Below are positions 1 through 8,646 of a stretch of DNA of 26,235 nucleotides, in pieces (position 1 is the stretch's first letter; every line of letters starts with the position of its first letter). The notes below the pieces were generated by a model. That model did not search any database. It was not told the origin of the DNA and saw only the letters and a list, made by a program, of their open reading frames with translations. The position numbers were made by a program, and so were the translations under genes. The stretch lies in assembly GCA_945883455.1 (NCBI GenBank), contig CAMCXJ010000007.1:1-26235 (forward strand), in the 5' to 3' direction. This DNA is from Prosthecobacter debontii (GTDB lineage Bacteria > Verrucomicrobiota > Verrucomicrobiia > Verrucomicrobiales > Akkermansiaceae).

Positions 1-2349
1 GCCCTGCTTCTTCACCTTCGCGAGCTGCGACTTGAAATCGCCCTTGTGGTCGATGGTGTCCGTGGAAATCTCGCGGGCAAGCGCACGGCCATACATCGCG
101 TTGTGCTCCTGAGTGAGCGCGACCGAGTAGCGTTTTTCCGTTTTGGTAACCTTGGCGCCGCTGGCGAAATAGGCGGTGTCCTGGGTGCGGAGCGGGTAGG
201 CGTCGAAACCGCGGTTCACGCCGACGAGGCCGACGTGGTTTGCGTTTTTCGTATCGCGTTCCAGTTCGTCGTCGCCGTTGAAGCCTTGACCGTAGCCGAG
301 CGGGATGATGATCGTGTTCTCAGCCTGTCCGAAGGACACGAGGACGGGGATCTCCAAGGTCTTGCCGTTGACTTCCAACGAAATGACGGGCGATTTACGG
401 CCGCTTCCCTCATTGTCCGGGGAACGCGATGCGAAAGTGGTCTCAAGCTGGATGATCTCGTCATAGATGCCGAGTTCCTTGGCGGTCTTCGGCGCGATGA
501 GAGCGGCGTTGTCCCAGGTGAGTTTCGAGACCGGATCGGGAGCTTCCTGGAGCCAGCCATTGTCGATCCAGCGGCCGTCATAGACCGAGGCGTCGGTGGC
601 GAAGATCACGTCGAGCTTGTCCTTGCTTGGAGCGCCAGCCTTAGCGTTCGCGATATCGGTGGCGGCGTTGCCGGAAAGGGCGGGAGTGGTGGCGGCGTAG
701 GTGTCGCTCGCATCGAAACCGTTTTTCAATAGATTCTTCCAGGCTGCCTTGTCCTTGGCGAAGGTGGTTTTCACTGCCTCAAGTGCGGGCGCGGGCTTGC
801 CATCCTCCCCTTCCCCGGTGATGAGCTTTCCATCCTCGGAAAGAAGCGCAAGCAGCAGTTCAAGCTCCGCCACGCAATCGGGGTAGAGCGGCAGGATCAT
901 CGGCTGCACGACCGTGAACGCGCCGCGGGAGCTGCGGGCATCGCCCCAGGATTCTAGGTAATGCGCGGCGGGAACGTGCCAGGTGCAGGCATGCGCCGTG
1001 GCATCGGTGCGGAGGCCGAGATGGATGGAGGTTTTCGCTTTTGCGAGGGCTTCGCCGAATTTCAGGTCGGCGGGCGCGTCGTAAACGGGATTGGAAGGGG
1101 TTAGGAAAATGACCGTCTCGATGGCGGCATTCTGGAGATCCGCGGTGAGCGCAGCGATGCCGCCGAAGCCCTTCACGCCAGTCTGGAAAGCGGAAACACC
1201 GGAGCCGATGTTGCCAAGCGCAAGGTTGATCGCCAGCGCTAGGTGCTTCACGGCGGCGGACTGGCGGGAACCGGCGAGAACAGCGGTGTTCGCGCCGCTG
1301 GCCTTGAGATCGGCAGCGAGCGCCTTGACCCACTTGAGCTGTTCCGCGTCGGTGATCGGCGCGATGCCTTCCGCCGCGATATCGAACTCACGCGCGATCT
1401 GCGCGGCGAAGGCAGCGACCATGCCTGGAGCGACGCGTAGGCGGTGATCCGCCATGCCGCCGGTCAGCGTGAAAGCGGATTCCACCGAGTAGAGGCGGTT
1501 CATCGAAGCCGCATCGGGTTTGGCCTTGTAGCCTTGTCCTTCGGGCTTCCTGCGGTTGAAAAAAGCGATGTTCGATCCCTGCGGATCCGTGCCCGCAAAG
1601 TCGCAGTCCAGCGAGAGGATGCGGTCGGCTTTGGCGAAATCGGGAACCAGCTTCACGCCCTCGCCGAGGATCGTGCTGTCGTTGGCGGCGAGCGCCTCGT
1701 ATTGGTAAAATTTCGCGTTATCGTTTTTCGCGAGTTCCGCGATCAAGCGGAGGCGGGTAGGGCTTTCATCGGCACCGAAAACAAAACCGATCTTCGCGGT
1801 TTTGTCTTTTGCGAGAGCGGCGAGGACGGCCTCAAATTCAGAGCGTTTCGCCGCCTTGCCGGCCTTGAGAAATTTCCGCGAGCGGGAGGTCGAGTAAAGA
1901 TCAAGAACCGAGGCCTGGGCGAAGGCGTCCGTGCCTTCGTAGTCCGGGTGCAGGCGGTTGGAGGCGACCTTGGTAGGGCGGCCTTCGTGGGTGGTGACGA
2001 CGAGTGGCACGGCACCGCCGGCGCGCGGCATACTAGAGGCGTAGTAGGTGGCTTTCCCGGGTATCACCCACTCGGGAGCTTTGGTGTAAGGCACGAGGTA
2101 TGCCTCCGGGCGGCGGCAGGCGACCATCCCGAAACCGGCGAGCGCGGTGGAGGAGCCCATCAGTTTCAGGAAGGTGCGGCGCGAGGTTTCCAGTTCGTCC
2201 TGGTTCGCCATTTCGGCAGCACCCTGCGGGAACTCGCGGTCTAGCCAGGTGCGGAACTCGGCGGTGTCGCGGAGTTGTCCGGCGCTGCGCCACGAGACGG
2301 TCGTTTCGTCCTGCGGGACTTCCGGATGGTTCCAAATGCGTTTGCTCAT
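1..2349 (-). CDS. actB: Alternative complex III subunit B, molybdopterin-oxidoreductase-like, 5' 783 codons (gene cut by window start)
   Basis: The minus-strand frame is open from the ATG at 2349 to the window edge, so only the N-terminal 783 residues are visible. About 57 residues in there is an RR motif (SRRTFLKLMGSS) followed by a short hydrophobic stretch, the late TAT-type signal typical of the 'TAT-variant-translocated molybdopterin oxidoreductase' family. The following PEAYLVPYTKAPEWVIPGK segment is characteristic of ActB. ActB is the large periplasmic subunit of the quinol:cytochrome c/oxidase reductase that replaces bc1. The visible part has only four scattered Cys and no N-terminal Cx2Cx3C cluster motif. 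That fits the family, in which the Mo-like half is cofactor-free and the Fe-S ligands lie in the ferredoxin-like C-terminal half, here outside the window. It starts 36 bp after actA stops, so co-transcription is likely. No Shine-Dalgarno is seen. Confidence 0.9.
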   Translation of the reverse strand, partial: MSKRIWNHPEVPQDETTVSWRSAGQLRDTAEFRTWLDREFPQGAAEMANQDELETSRRTFLKLMGSSTALAGFGMVACRRPEAYLVPYTKAPEWVIPGKATYYASSMPRAGGAVPLVVTTHEGRPTKVASNRLHPDYEGTDAFAQASVLDLYSTSRSRKFLKAGKAAKRSEFEAVLAALAKDKTAKIGFVFGADESPTRLRLIAELAKNDNAKFYQYEALAANDSTILGEGVKLVPDFAKADRILSLDCDFAGTDPQGSNIAFFNRRKPEGQGYKAKPDAASMNRLYSVESAFTLTGGMADHRLRVAPGMVAAFAAQIAREFDIAAEGIAPITDAEQLKWVKALAADLKASGANTAVLAGSRQSAAVKHLALAINLALGNIGSGVSAFQTGVKGFGGIAALTADLQNAAIETVIFLTPSNPVYDAPADLKFGEALAKAKTSIHLGLRTDATAHACTWHVPAAHYLESWGDARSSRGAFTVVQPMILPLYPDCVAELELLLALLSEDGKLITGEGEDGKPAPALEAVKTTFAKDKAAWKNLLKNGFDASDTYAATTPALSGNAATDIANAKAGAPSKDKLDVIFATDASVYDGRWIDNGWLQEAPDPVSKLTWDNAALIAPKTAKELGIYDEIIQLETTFASRSPDNEGSGRKSPVISLEVNGKTLEIPVLVSFGQAENTIIIPLGYGQGFNGDDELERDTKNANHVGLVGVNRGFDAYPLRTQDTAYFASGAKVTKTEKRYSVALTQEHNAMYGRALAREISTDTIDHKGDFKSQLAKVKKQG

Positions 2350-2385
2350 ATCAGGGCGGCGGGAAAAATTTTCGTGGGAAACAGG

Positions 2386-3084
2386 TTAGCGGTGGCAGGA
2401 GGTGCAGCTGGACTTAGGATGGACATTGAAGGTTTCCTTCAGTTTCTTGCCAAGATCGATGGTGGTCTGGATCGATCCGTCGGTGGTGTATTTCGCCACA
2501 TCGCCATCGCCGTAGTTGAAATTGAAAACCTCCTCCAGCGGGCGGAGATGCTTCTCCGGGGCGCGGTGGCAATCGAGGCACCAGCCCATCGAGTGAGGTT
2601 GATCCTGATAGACCACATCCATCTTGTGGATGTCGCCGTGGCAGCTCTGGCAGGAAATCCCGCGGTTCACGTGGGCGGAATGGTTGAAATACACGTAGTC
2701 CGGGGACTTGTGGACGCGCACCCATTCGATCGGCTTGCCGTCGTAGCGGGGGTGCGCCGGATTCATGGAAACGTGCAGCGGCTCAAGCTTCGGGCTGTCC
2801 TTCTGGACGTGCTGGTGGCAGTTCCAGCAGGTGTTGCCGCTAGGGATATTGGAATGCCCGGAAACGTCCGCGAACGAATGGCAGTAACGGCAATCGAGGC
2901 CGAGCTGATCGACGTGGATCTTGTGTGAGAACGGGATCGGCTGGTTCGGTTTGTAACCAACCACTTGTGCCTTCGGCGTGGCGTAGTAGTTAAATGCGAC
3001 AACGACCCCGGCACCCACCGTTCCGAGGCAAAATGCGATTTGTAGCGGCAGCAGGTTGGACCAGCGTGGGAAAATGTTCGCCAT
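2386..3084 (-). CDS. actA: Alternative complex III pentahaem cytochrome c subunit
   Basis: This is a 232-residue membrane-anchored multihaem cytochrome, the electron-transfer subunit of alternative complex III on the periplasmic side. It has five CxxCH haem sites with first Cys at about residues 65, 86, 145, 169 and 227. One N-terminal membrane segment (about 11-36) follows MANIFPRWSNLLP, a start typical of ActA. I chose the ATG at 3084; the frame also offers an ATG at 3147, but that would add 21 residues and place the start inside a palindromic operator candidate (3131-3150). No Shine-Dalgarno precedes 3084. The gene is followed by actB in the same direction, and the exported HEAT/TPR gene lies upstream. 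Only actA and part of actB are in view; actC-F would be expected beyond the window start. Confidence 0.92.
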   Translation of the reverse strand: MANIFPRWSNLLPLQIAFCLGTVGAGVVVAFNYYATPKAQVVGYKPNQPIPFSHKIHVDQLGLDCRYCHSFADVSGHSNIPSGNTCWNCHQHVQKDSPKLEPLHVSMNPAHPRYDGKPIEWVRVHKSPDYVYFNHSAHVNRGISCQSCHGDIHKMDVVYQDQPHSMGWCLDCHRAPEKHLRPLEEVFNFNYGDGDVAKYTTDGSIQTTIDLGKKLKETFNVHPKSSCTSCHR

Positions 3085-3130
3085 GGGAGAAAAATGGGAT
3101 GCGGCATCGCGCCGCGCGGGAACGTGGTAG

Positions 3131-3150
3131 CTTGTGAAAAATTTCACAAG
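3131..3150 (-). promoter_or_regulatory. CRP/FNR-family operator candidate upstream of actA
   Basis: A perfect palindrome with 9-bp arms (CTTGTGAAA and TTTCACAAG) around a 2-bp centre. Its core reads TGTGA-N6-TCACA, exactly the CRP-type consensus. The centre is about 56 bp upstream of the chosen actA ATG (3084), a suitable distance for an activator. I see no convincing -10 box, so the promoter itself is not assigned. The match is direct; binding by a CRP/FNR-family protein is inference. Confidence 0.6.
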
Positions 3151-3235
3151 CGTTTTTCTTGAACATTTTATCTTTTTCGACCGCTGGGATATTTTGTTCC
3201 AAATCAGTTCTAAGGGTGATGAAAACCTACTCGGA

Positions 3236-5881
3236 TCAATCCGGCAACGGGTCGCGGCGGAAGCGGTGGTGCTGTTTCCGGATCATCGTGTCGTAGGGCG
3301 TATCAATGAGCGGATAGTGCAGCAGAGCGCGCTCCGACCATTTCACCGCGCCCGCGCGGTCGCCCATGGCGAAGCGGACTTCCGCCATCGTATCTAGGTA
3401 TGCCGCTTGTCCGGGGTTTTCCGCGAGAGCGTTCTGGAGATGTTTTTCCGCCTCGGGAAGCTTCATCTGGGCACGTGATGCGAGCCATGCGGCGGTGTTG
3501 CCGGTGTTGTCGCAATCGGGGAAACGCTCGATCACGGCGGAAATTTCCGCCCACGATTCACCGAACCATTTCTCAAGTTCCTTATTGAGGCCGACCTTGC
3601 GGAGCATGGGGAAGAAGTCGTCCGCAAGGATACCGTCGGTCTTGAAATTTTGGTAAATTCCATCGAGTAGGGCGATGGCGCGCTCCCGGTCATCGGGCAG
3701 TATGGCGAGCGCTTTCGCCAGATCGGCGTTAAGGCGCGCCTTGGAGTATCCGGAGAGGGCTCCACCGGAAAACTGTTTACTCGCATAGGCCTGCGCTAGG
3801 ATCTCGTAACAGGAAGCCGCAATCTCCCAGCGGCCATCCTCAAACATCGAGCGGGCATACGTATCGAGTACGGCCACAAAATCGCTTTCCGAAGTATCCG
3901 CATGCAAGGCGGCACGGCGATACCAAACCGCTGCCTGTTTCAGTTCACCGCCATAGACGTAGAGATTTCCGATACGAGAACAAGTAGGCGAGTATCCGAG
4001 TGAAAGCTTTTCGGCGAGCGCGTCATGTTCCGCGGCTCGTTGTGTGAAACCCGCACGCCGCAAAGTGACCGCCATGTAAGCATGGAAATCGGGTGAGTTT
4101 TTTAAGTTGCCAGTCTCCTCAATGATGCCGACGGCGTCTTTCCAACGCGACGCGGCGCTGAGATATTTGTCGATCGAAGGCCACATCGCTGAGGCTCTGG
4201 AATCCTCGTCGAGCGCATCGCGGGCTTTCAGGGCGGTCGCCACATCCTGCCTAGCGACTGCTAGCGTGCGAATCCTTTCAAGATGGTCATGCTTGTCCGC
4301 TTCCGGGCTTTTTTTAATCGCTTCCCAAGCCTTATCCAACCACTTGTCATACAAATGATCGGGATCAGATCCCACCCCGAAAAGAGCCATCATAACGCGG
4401 AGCGTATCGGGACGGCTGATGCCCGGCTCGATTTCCACGACCCAAGCCAACCATTCCGCGACCTCCGGCTCCTCGCCGAAAGCCGTGGAGAAAAGCTCCC
4501 CCCAGCGGTTCTCGTCTGCGCCAGCCCAGAACTCCCCGCTGGCCGCTGCGAAACGCGGTGCACCGGAAGTGGGTTCGAACAACGAACCTATGAAATTCAT
4601 AAAGCCCTCCGGTCGCTCCTTCGCATAATTTGCAAGCGGCGCGGAGTAGGCATCATCCAGATCCTTCATGAGCCCGCGCGTCTCCAGAAAGCTAGCGATC
4701 ATCAGCAATTCCATGGGCGGCGAGCCGTCGCCACCATCCTCCTCCTCATCATTGATCATCTCCGCGAAACGCTCCTTGGCCCACGCGGTGTAATCGGGCT
4801 TCTCCGGATCCAGCCCAAACGTCTCAAGCGCCTCAGCGATGCGTTCTTGGGAGAGGTAATGCACGAAGCCGAGCTCGGGATTTTCCTTCGCTTGATGTTT
4901 CTCCACCTCCGCCATCCTGCCTAGCGCAGCGAGCGACGCGACCGCCTGCGTTTGGTCGTCGGAATCGCGGGCATTGAGGATCTGCAAAAGCGGCGCGAAA
5001 TCAACCTCGTTGACTTTTTTTCCCTCCCAGCGTTTCAGCGCGACATCCACATAGGCTGGCAGTGCTTGAGCTACCTTTTCGCCGTTACCGTTCTGGCGCA
5101 TCCAAAGCGTCGGATCACCTTGCAGCACCTTCAACCCAGCGAGTGTGCGCGTGCGCCGCGACTCCTCCGCGAGCCGCGCCGCGCCATCTATGTCACCCTT
5201 CACGCGGAGCAACGCAATTTTCCAATCCTCTGTCGCCACATCCTCGGGTGTGGGCGGTTCCTCCATGCCTTCAGCGAGTTTCCCCATGCTGCGATAAACC
5301 CACGCCAGCGCGATCAGATCGTTCGGTTCCTTCGCCGACATCCGCAACAGTCCTTCCGCCGTGGCGTAATCATTTGCCACGAGTGCCTCCCGGGCACCTA
5401 GCATCGCGATCCCTCGTATCAACGGAGCCATTTCCAACCTGGTCCCAGGACGTTTCTCCAGCGAGTAAAGTTTCAAGATCTGGAAGTAGGCCTTCATCCG
5501 GCGGAGCTCGTTGATGTGGGTCGCCTTCAGGTTTTGCGGAGCTGCCTGGTAGCGCTTGATCTGCTCGAAAATCTCTGGCGGGGTCTCCGGTGTGATACGA
5601 AGCTCCACTTTCTCGAGCACGCTCGCCGCGCGCTTCGCCCTTTCCGGATCATCGGAAACACTGGCCGCACGCAGCATCTCTAGCGCCGCTTCGCCCTGTT
5701 GCCAAAGCGCATGGGTGGCAACCTCCCTTTCGCGAAACGAATCCGATGACAGCCGCGTGACCAGATCCTCCACCCCCTCCACATCAGCTTTCTGCTCTGC
5801 TACCTCCGCCGCGAATACCGTGCAGGCCATCATGACTAAAAGGAAATACATCTCGGTGAACTTCATAAGCGTGGTGAACAT
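3236..5881 (-). CDS. Exported HEAT/TPR-repeat protein of unknown function
   Basis: An 881-residue protein with an N-terminal signal peptide (hydrophobic FLLVMMACTVFA, likely cut before AEV), so it should be periplasmic or exported. Residues about 41-95 (LVTRLSSDSFREREVATHAL, then a gap and ERAKRAASVL) look like a HEAT-type helical repeat common in exported verrucomicrobial and planctomycetal proteins. The rest is helical, with TPR-like units clearest towards the C-terminus (AAVWYRRAALHADTSES; AEKHLQNALAENPGQAAYLD). No catalytic motif is visible, so a scaffold or assembly role is the most I would suggest. The ATG at 5881 has GGAGG four bases upstream; an internal ATG at 5866 would give a shorter signal peptide, but the GGAGG lies too far from it. 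It is in the same orientation as actA/actB but separated by 151 bp carrying an operator candidate, so it may be a separate transcript. Confidence 0.75.
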   Translation of the reverse strand: MFTTLMKFTEMYFLLVMMACTVFAAEVAEQKADVEGVEDLVTRLSSDSFREREVATHALWQQGEAALEMLRAASVSDDPERAKRAASVLEKVELRITPETPPEIFEQIKRYQAAPQNLKATHINELRRMKAYFQILKLYSLEKRPGTRLEMAPLIRGIAMLGAREALVANDYATAEGLLRMSAKEPNDLIALAWVYRSMGKLAEGMEEPPTPEDVATEDWKIALLRVKGDIDGAARLAEESRRTRTLAGLKVLQGDPTLWMRQNGNGEKVAQALPAYVDVALKRWEGKKVNEVDFAPLLQILNARDSDDQTQAVASLAALGRMAEVEKHQAKENPELGFVHYLSQERIAEALETFGLDPEKPDYTAWAKERFAEMINDEEEDGGDGSPPMELLMIASFLETRGLMKDLDDAYSAPLANYAKERPEGFMNFIGSLFEPTSGAPRFAAASGEFWAGADENRWGELFSTAFGEEPEVAEWLAWVVEIEPGISRPDTLRVMMALFGVGSDPDHLYDKWLDKAWEAIKKSPEADKHDHLERIRTLAVARQDVATALKARDALDEDSRASAMWPSIDKYLSAASRWKDAVGIIEETGNLKNSPDFHAYMAVTLRRAGFTQRAAEHDALAEKLSLGYSPTCSRIGNLYVYGGELKQAAVWYRRAALHADTSESDFVAVLDTYARSMFEDGRWEIAASCYEILAQAYASKQFSGGALSGYSKARLNADLAKALAILPDDRERAIALLDGIYQNFKTDGILADDFFPMLRKVGLNKELEKWFGESWAEISAVIERFPDCDNTGNTAAWLASRAQMKLPEAEKHLQNALAENPGQAAYLDTMAEVRFAMGDRAGAVKWSERALLHYPLIDTPYDTMIRKQHHRFRRDPLPD

Positions 5882-6199
5882 GAACCCTCCGGTGGAGGTT
5901 TCAACCTCGCCGTCGGAAAAAAAGGGGAACCGCTGTGCCGTCTTTGGCGCTGTGAGCCACGTTCCGGTTGCTCAAAAAGTGGGATCGTCCTTCGGGTAGC
6001 ATGTCTTCCTGAGAAGGCATGACAATGGCCCGGCGGTTAGTGACCCCGTTATATTTACATTGGTCCGGGCCAGCTACCAAACTAGTCGAACACAGCAGTA
6101 GGCCGTTACCCTAGTCACGCCCCCCCGCCCCGCGCAACAAATTTTCAGATGACTCGGCCTGTGCTGAACTAAATAATTTGTAAAAAGTCGCCATGCCGG
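5882..6199. other. Divergent intergenic region, no gene seen
   Basis: This 318-bp gap separates the minus-strand HEAT/TPR gene from the plus-strand DUF1080 gene. It holds no credible ORF. Its middle (5995-6078) folds into a candidate structured RNA, listed separately. A C-rich run lies around 6118-6128, and an AT-rich patch (TAAATAATTTG) around 6170-6180 could contribute to a plus-strand promoter, although no well-spaced -35/-10 pair can be made out. Confidence 0.6.
5995..6078 (+). ncRNA. Candidate structured RNA (three-way junction), family not recognised
   Basis: Three helices are mutually compatible. A closing stem pairs GGTAG (5995-5999) with CTACC (6074-6078). Hairpin 1 is a 9-bp stem, CATGTCTTC (6000-6008) with GAAGGCATG (6013-6021), around the tetraloop CTGA. 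Hairpin 2 is an 8-bp GC-rich stem, TGGCCCGG (6026-6033) with CCGGGCCA (6065-6072), enclosing 31 nt. The only non-Watson-Crick pair, T6004/G6017, is a G-U wobble in plus-strand RNA but would be an A-C mismatch on the minus strand, so plus-strand transcription is favoured. It could be a small RNA or a leader element of the DUF1080 gene about 137 bp downstream. It does not match any riboswitch, tRNA or attC pattern I know. Confidence 0.4.
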
Positions 6200-6214
6200 A
6201 TGAGTAACGTTGGC

Positions 6215-7192
6215 ATGAATCACATTCCCGCCATCGGCTTTCTTTTCGTTAGTCTCGCCCTGCTCCCCGCCCACGCCGAGAAAAAGCAAGCCCCCACCGC
6301 ATGGACAGATCCGAAAACCGCAAGCGCGGAGGATCCCGATTTCCTGATTCAAGGTGAATACCGCGATGAAACCATGGGCGCACAAGTCGTGGCGCTCGGC
6401 GAGGGTAAATTTGATGTTTATCTCCACGAGGGCGGACTCCCTGGCGCGGGATGGGAGCAAGGCAAAGCACGGACAGCCGTGAAAGGTTTACGGAAAAGAG
6501 AATCCACAGAAACGGACAAGTTCACCATCGCTTTGGAAGAAGGCTTCCTCGCCCTGAAAACTCCCGACGGAACGTTGCGAAAGCTCACGCGGGTCGAACG
6601 AGAAAGCTCCACACTCGGCGCAAAGCCGCCGGAGAGCGCGGTCGTTCTTTTTGATGGCACGAACACGGACGCATGGGAGAACGGCAAGATGATCGATGGG
6701 CTCTTGCAGGCGACGAACGTGACTAGCAAGCGAACCTTCGCCAGTTATCAACTCCACCTCGAGTTCCGCACGCCCTACATGCCCGCCGCCCGCGGCCAGG
6801 GGCGTGGCAACAGCGGCATCTACCACAGCGGTCGCTGGGAAACGCAGATCCTCGATTCATTCGGACTCGAGGGTAAGGATAATGAGACCGGCGGCATCTA
6901 CTCCGTCGCCCAGCCGCGCCTCAACATGTGTCTCCCTCCGCTTTCATGGCAGACTTACGACGTCAATTTCACCGCCGCCAAATTCGACGCCGAAGGCAAG
7001 CGCACCGCATGGCCGCGCATCACCGTCAAACTCAACGGTGTCCTCGTTCACGAAGATCTGGAACTCACCAAAGACAACACCGCCGCCGCCCCGCTCAACT
7101 CGCCGCTCACCTCCCCCGAAGGACCCGTTTTTCTTCAGAACCACAGCAATCCCGTCGCGTTTCGCAACATCTGGATCAAGCCGGTGAGATAA
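6215..7192 (+). CDS. Exported DUF1080 (3-keto-disaccharide hydrolase family) protein
   Basis: A 325-residue exported protein. From the ATG at 6215 it has a clean signal peptide (MNHIPAIGFLFVSLALLPAHA, cut before EKK); an in-frame ATG at 6200 would add only five residues. The C-terminal two-thirds is a DUF1080 concanavalin-like domain. Recognisable segments are VVLFDGTNTDAWEN, the GNSGIYHSGRWETQILDS core, GGIYSVAQPRLNMCLPP, and the closing GPVFLQNHSNPVAFRNIWIK. Family members act on glycosides, and some hydrolyse 3-keto-glycosides made by Gfo/Idh/MocA enzymes; one such enzyme is encoded at 16396-17544. The substrate is not readable from the sequence. The gene stands alone, 107 bp before tig. 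Confidence 0.85.
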   Translation: MNHIPAIGFLFVSLALLPAHAEKKQAPTAWTDPKTASAEDPDFLIQGEYRDETMGAQVVALGEGKFDVYLHEGGLPGAGWEQGKARTAVKGLRKRESTETDKFTIALEEGFLALKTPDGTLRKLTRVERESSTLGAKPPESAVVLFDGTNTDAWENGKMIDGLLQATNVTSKRTFASYQLHLEFRTPYMPAARGQGRGNSGIYHSGRWETQILDSFGLEGKDNETGGIYSVAQPRLNMCLPPLSWQTYDVNFTAAKFDAEGKRTAWPRITVKLNGVLVHEDLELTKDNTAAAPLNSPLTSPEGPVFLQNHSNPVAFRNIWIKPVR

Positions 7193-7299
7193 AGAGGAAA
7201 AGACCCACGACCCCTCGCTCAGCGCAAATTTTTTAGAGAGTTGAAAGTTGCCAACCCCGCCCACCCGTCCCTAGGTTCCCCCTCCCAACTCAGAACTTA

Positions 7300-8646
7300 A
7301 TGAATATCGTCGTCGAAAAACAGCCGAAATGCATCGCAACCCTCAACGTGGAGGTTCCTGCCGCCGATGTCGCAGCGAAGCGCACGAAGATCGCCTCCAC
7401 CTACGCCTCGCAGGCAAAGATCGCAGGTTTCCGCCCCGGTAAAGCGCCTAAGAATGTGGTCCAGCAGCGATTTGGAAAGCAAATCACAGAAGAGCTAACC
7501 GATGCGCTTTTCGGCGAGGCCTGCGATCAGGCGTTGGAAAAGGAGAACCTCAAAGTGCTCGATTTTGGATTTCCTGATAACCTCAACGAGCGCCCGGACG
7601 GCTCTATCACTTTCGAAACGAAGCTGATCCTCGCTCCGGAAATCACACTGCCGGAATACAAGGGCATTGAGGTGAAAGCCCCATCCGCCGAAATCACCGA
7701 TGAAGAACTTGATGCGCAGCTCCAGGACCTTCGCGTGCGCCTCGCCGAGTTCGAGGACGTCGATGGCCGCCCCCTGCAAGCGGATGACATCGCGGTCGTC
7801 GATTTCACCACCACATGCGGCGGGCTGCCGCTGACCGAAGTGATCGGCGACAAAGGCCAATACCTCGCCAAGCGCGAGAACCATTGGCTGCCCGTCAAGG
7901 AAGGCGATTTCCTTCCCGGCTACGCGGTGCAACTCACCGGCTTGAACATCGGAGATGAAAAAGCCGTGACCATTTCTCTCGGCGAGGATTTCCCCTTCGA
8001 GGAACTTCGCGGCAAGGAGATCACCCTCCAGACCACCCTCCAAGGCATCAAGGCCAACAAACTGCCGGAACTCGACGATGCCTTTGCTGAAAAGCTCCTG
8101 CCCGGCAAGACTCTCGTTGAGCTCAAAGACCTCATCAGCAGTAACATGACCCTGGAAAAGGCGAAGCAGATCAGCGAGTTCAAGGTCAACCAGATCGTCG
8201 CTCACCTGAATAAATCGGTCAGCTTCGAACTGCCCGAGGAAATCGTCCTGCGCGAGACGCAAAGCCAGGCCGACAGCCTCGTCGAGGAAGGCAGCAAGCA
8301 CGGTGCCTCCGAGGAGGAGATGATGGCGCGCCAGGAGGAAATCTTCTCCCTCGCCACCGAGCGCGCCGTCACGAACCTCCGCACGAATTTCCTCCTCCAG
8401 GAAATCGCCGCGGCCGAGAAAATCACCGTGCCTGATTCGGATTTGTTCGCCCACATCTCGCGCATCGCGACCGCCCGCAAGGAGCCGATCAAAAAGGTCA
8501 TCAAAGATCTCCAGCGCACCCGCGGCATCCAGTCGATAAACAGATCACTCCTCATCGGCCTCACGATTGACTTCCTCGTCGAACACGCGAACGTAACGGA
8601 AGTTTCCGCCGAGGAACTCGAAGCCACACCCGCCGAATCACCATGA
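7300..8646 (+). CDS. tig: Trigger factor, ribosome-associated chaperone
   Basis: A 448-residue trigger factor that binds near the ribosomal exit tunnel and shields nascent chains. The N-terminal ribosome-binding domain carries the signature GFRPGKAP at residues 43-50. A divergent FKBP-type PPIase domain follows at about 155-255 (ADDIAVVDFT, then GDFLPGYAVQLTGLNIGDEK). The helical C-terminal chaperone domain runs to the end. Length is normal for the family. It is the first gene of tig-clpP-clpX; its TGA overlaps the clpP ATG by 4 bp (ATGA), implying translational coupling. No Shine-Dalgarno precedes the ATG at 7300. Confidence 0.95.
   Translation: MNIVVEKQPKCIATLNVEVPAADVAAKRTKIASTYASQAKIAGFRPGKAPKNVVQQRFGKQITEELTDALFGEACDQALEKENLKVLDFGFPDNLNERPDGSITFETKLILAPEITLPEYKGIEVKAPSAEITDEELDAQLQDLRVRLAEFEDVDGRPLQADDIAVVDFTTTCGGLPLTEVIGDKGQYLAKRENHWLPVKEGDFLPGYAVQLTGLNIGDEKAVTISLGEDFPFEELRGKEITLQTTLQGIKANKLPELDDAFAEKLLPGKTLVELKDLISSNMTLEKAKQISEFKVNQIVAHLNKSVSFELPEEIVLRETQSQADSLVEEGSKHGASEEEMMARQEEIFSLATERAVTNLRTNFLLQEIAAAEKITVPDSDLFAHISRIATARKEPIKKVIKDLQRTRGIQSINRSLLIGLTIDFLVEHANVTEVSAEELEATPAESP

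Noticed and set aside
1444..2244. 266-codon plus-strand open frame within actB
   Set aside because: actB is open continuously on the minus strand with family motifs; this is a shadow.
3085..3147. Upstream ATG at 3147 as the actA start
   Set aside because: MANIFPRW at 3084 is the family N-terminus, and 3147 lies inside the CRP-like palindrome.
5995..6078. tRNA or integron attC reading of the structured region
   Set aside because: No anticodon arm or T-loop consensus, and no RYYYAAC/GTTRRRY pair, so neither fits.
7495..8454. 319-codon open frame antisense to tig
   Set aside because: Its composition is a mirror of the trigger factor codons; tig is clearly homologous and complete.
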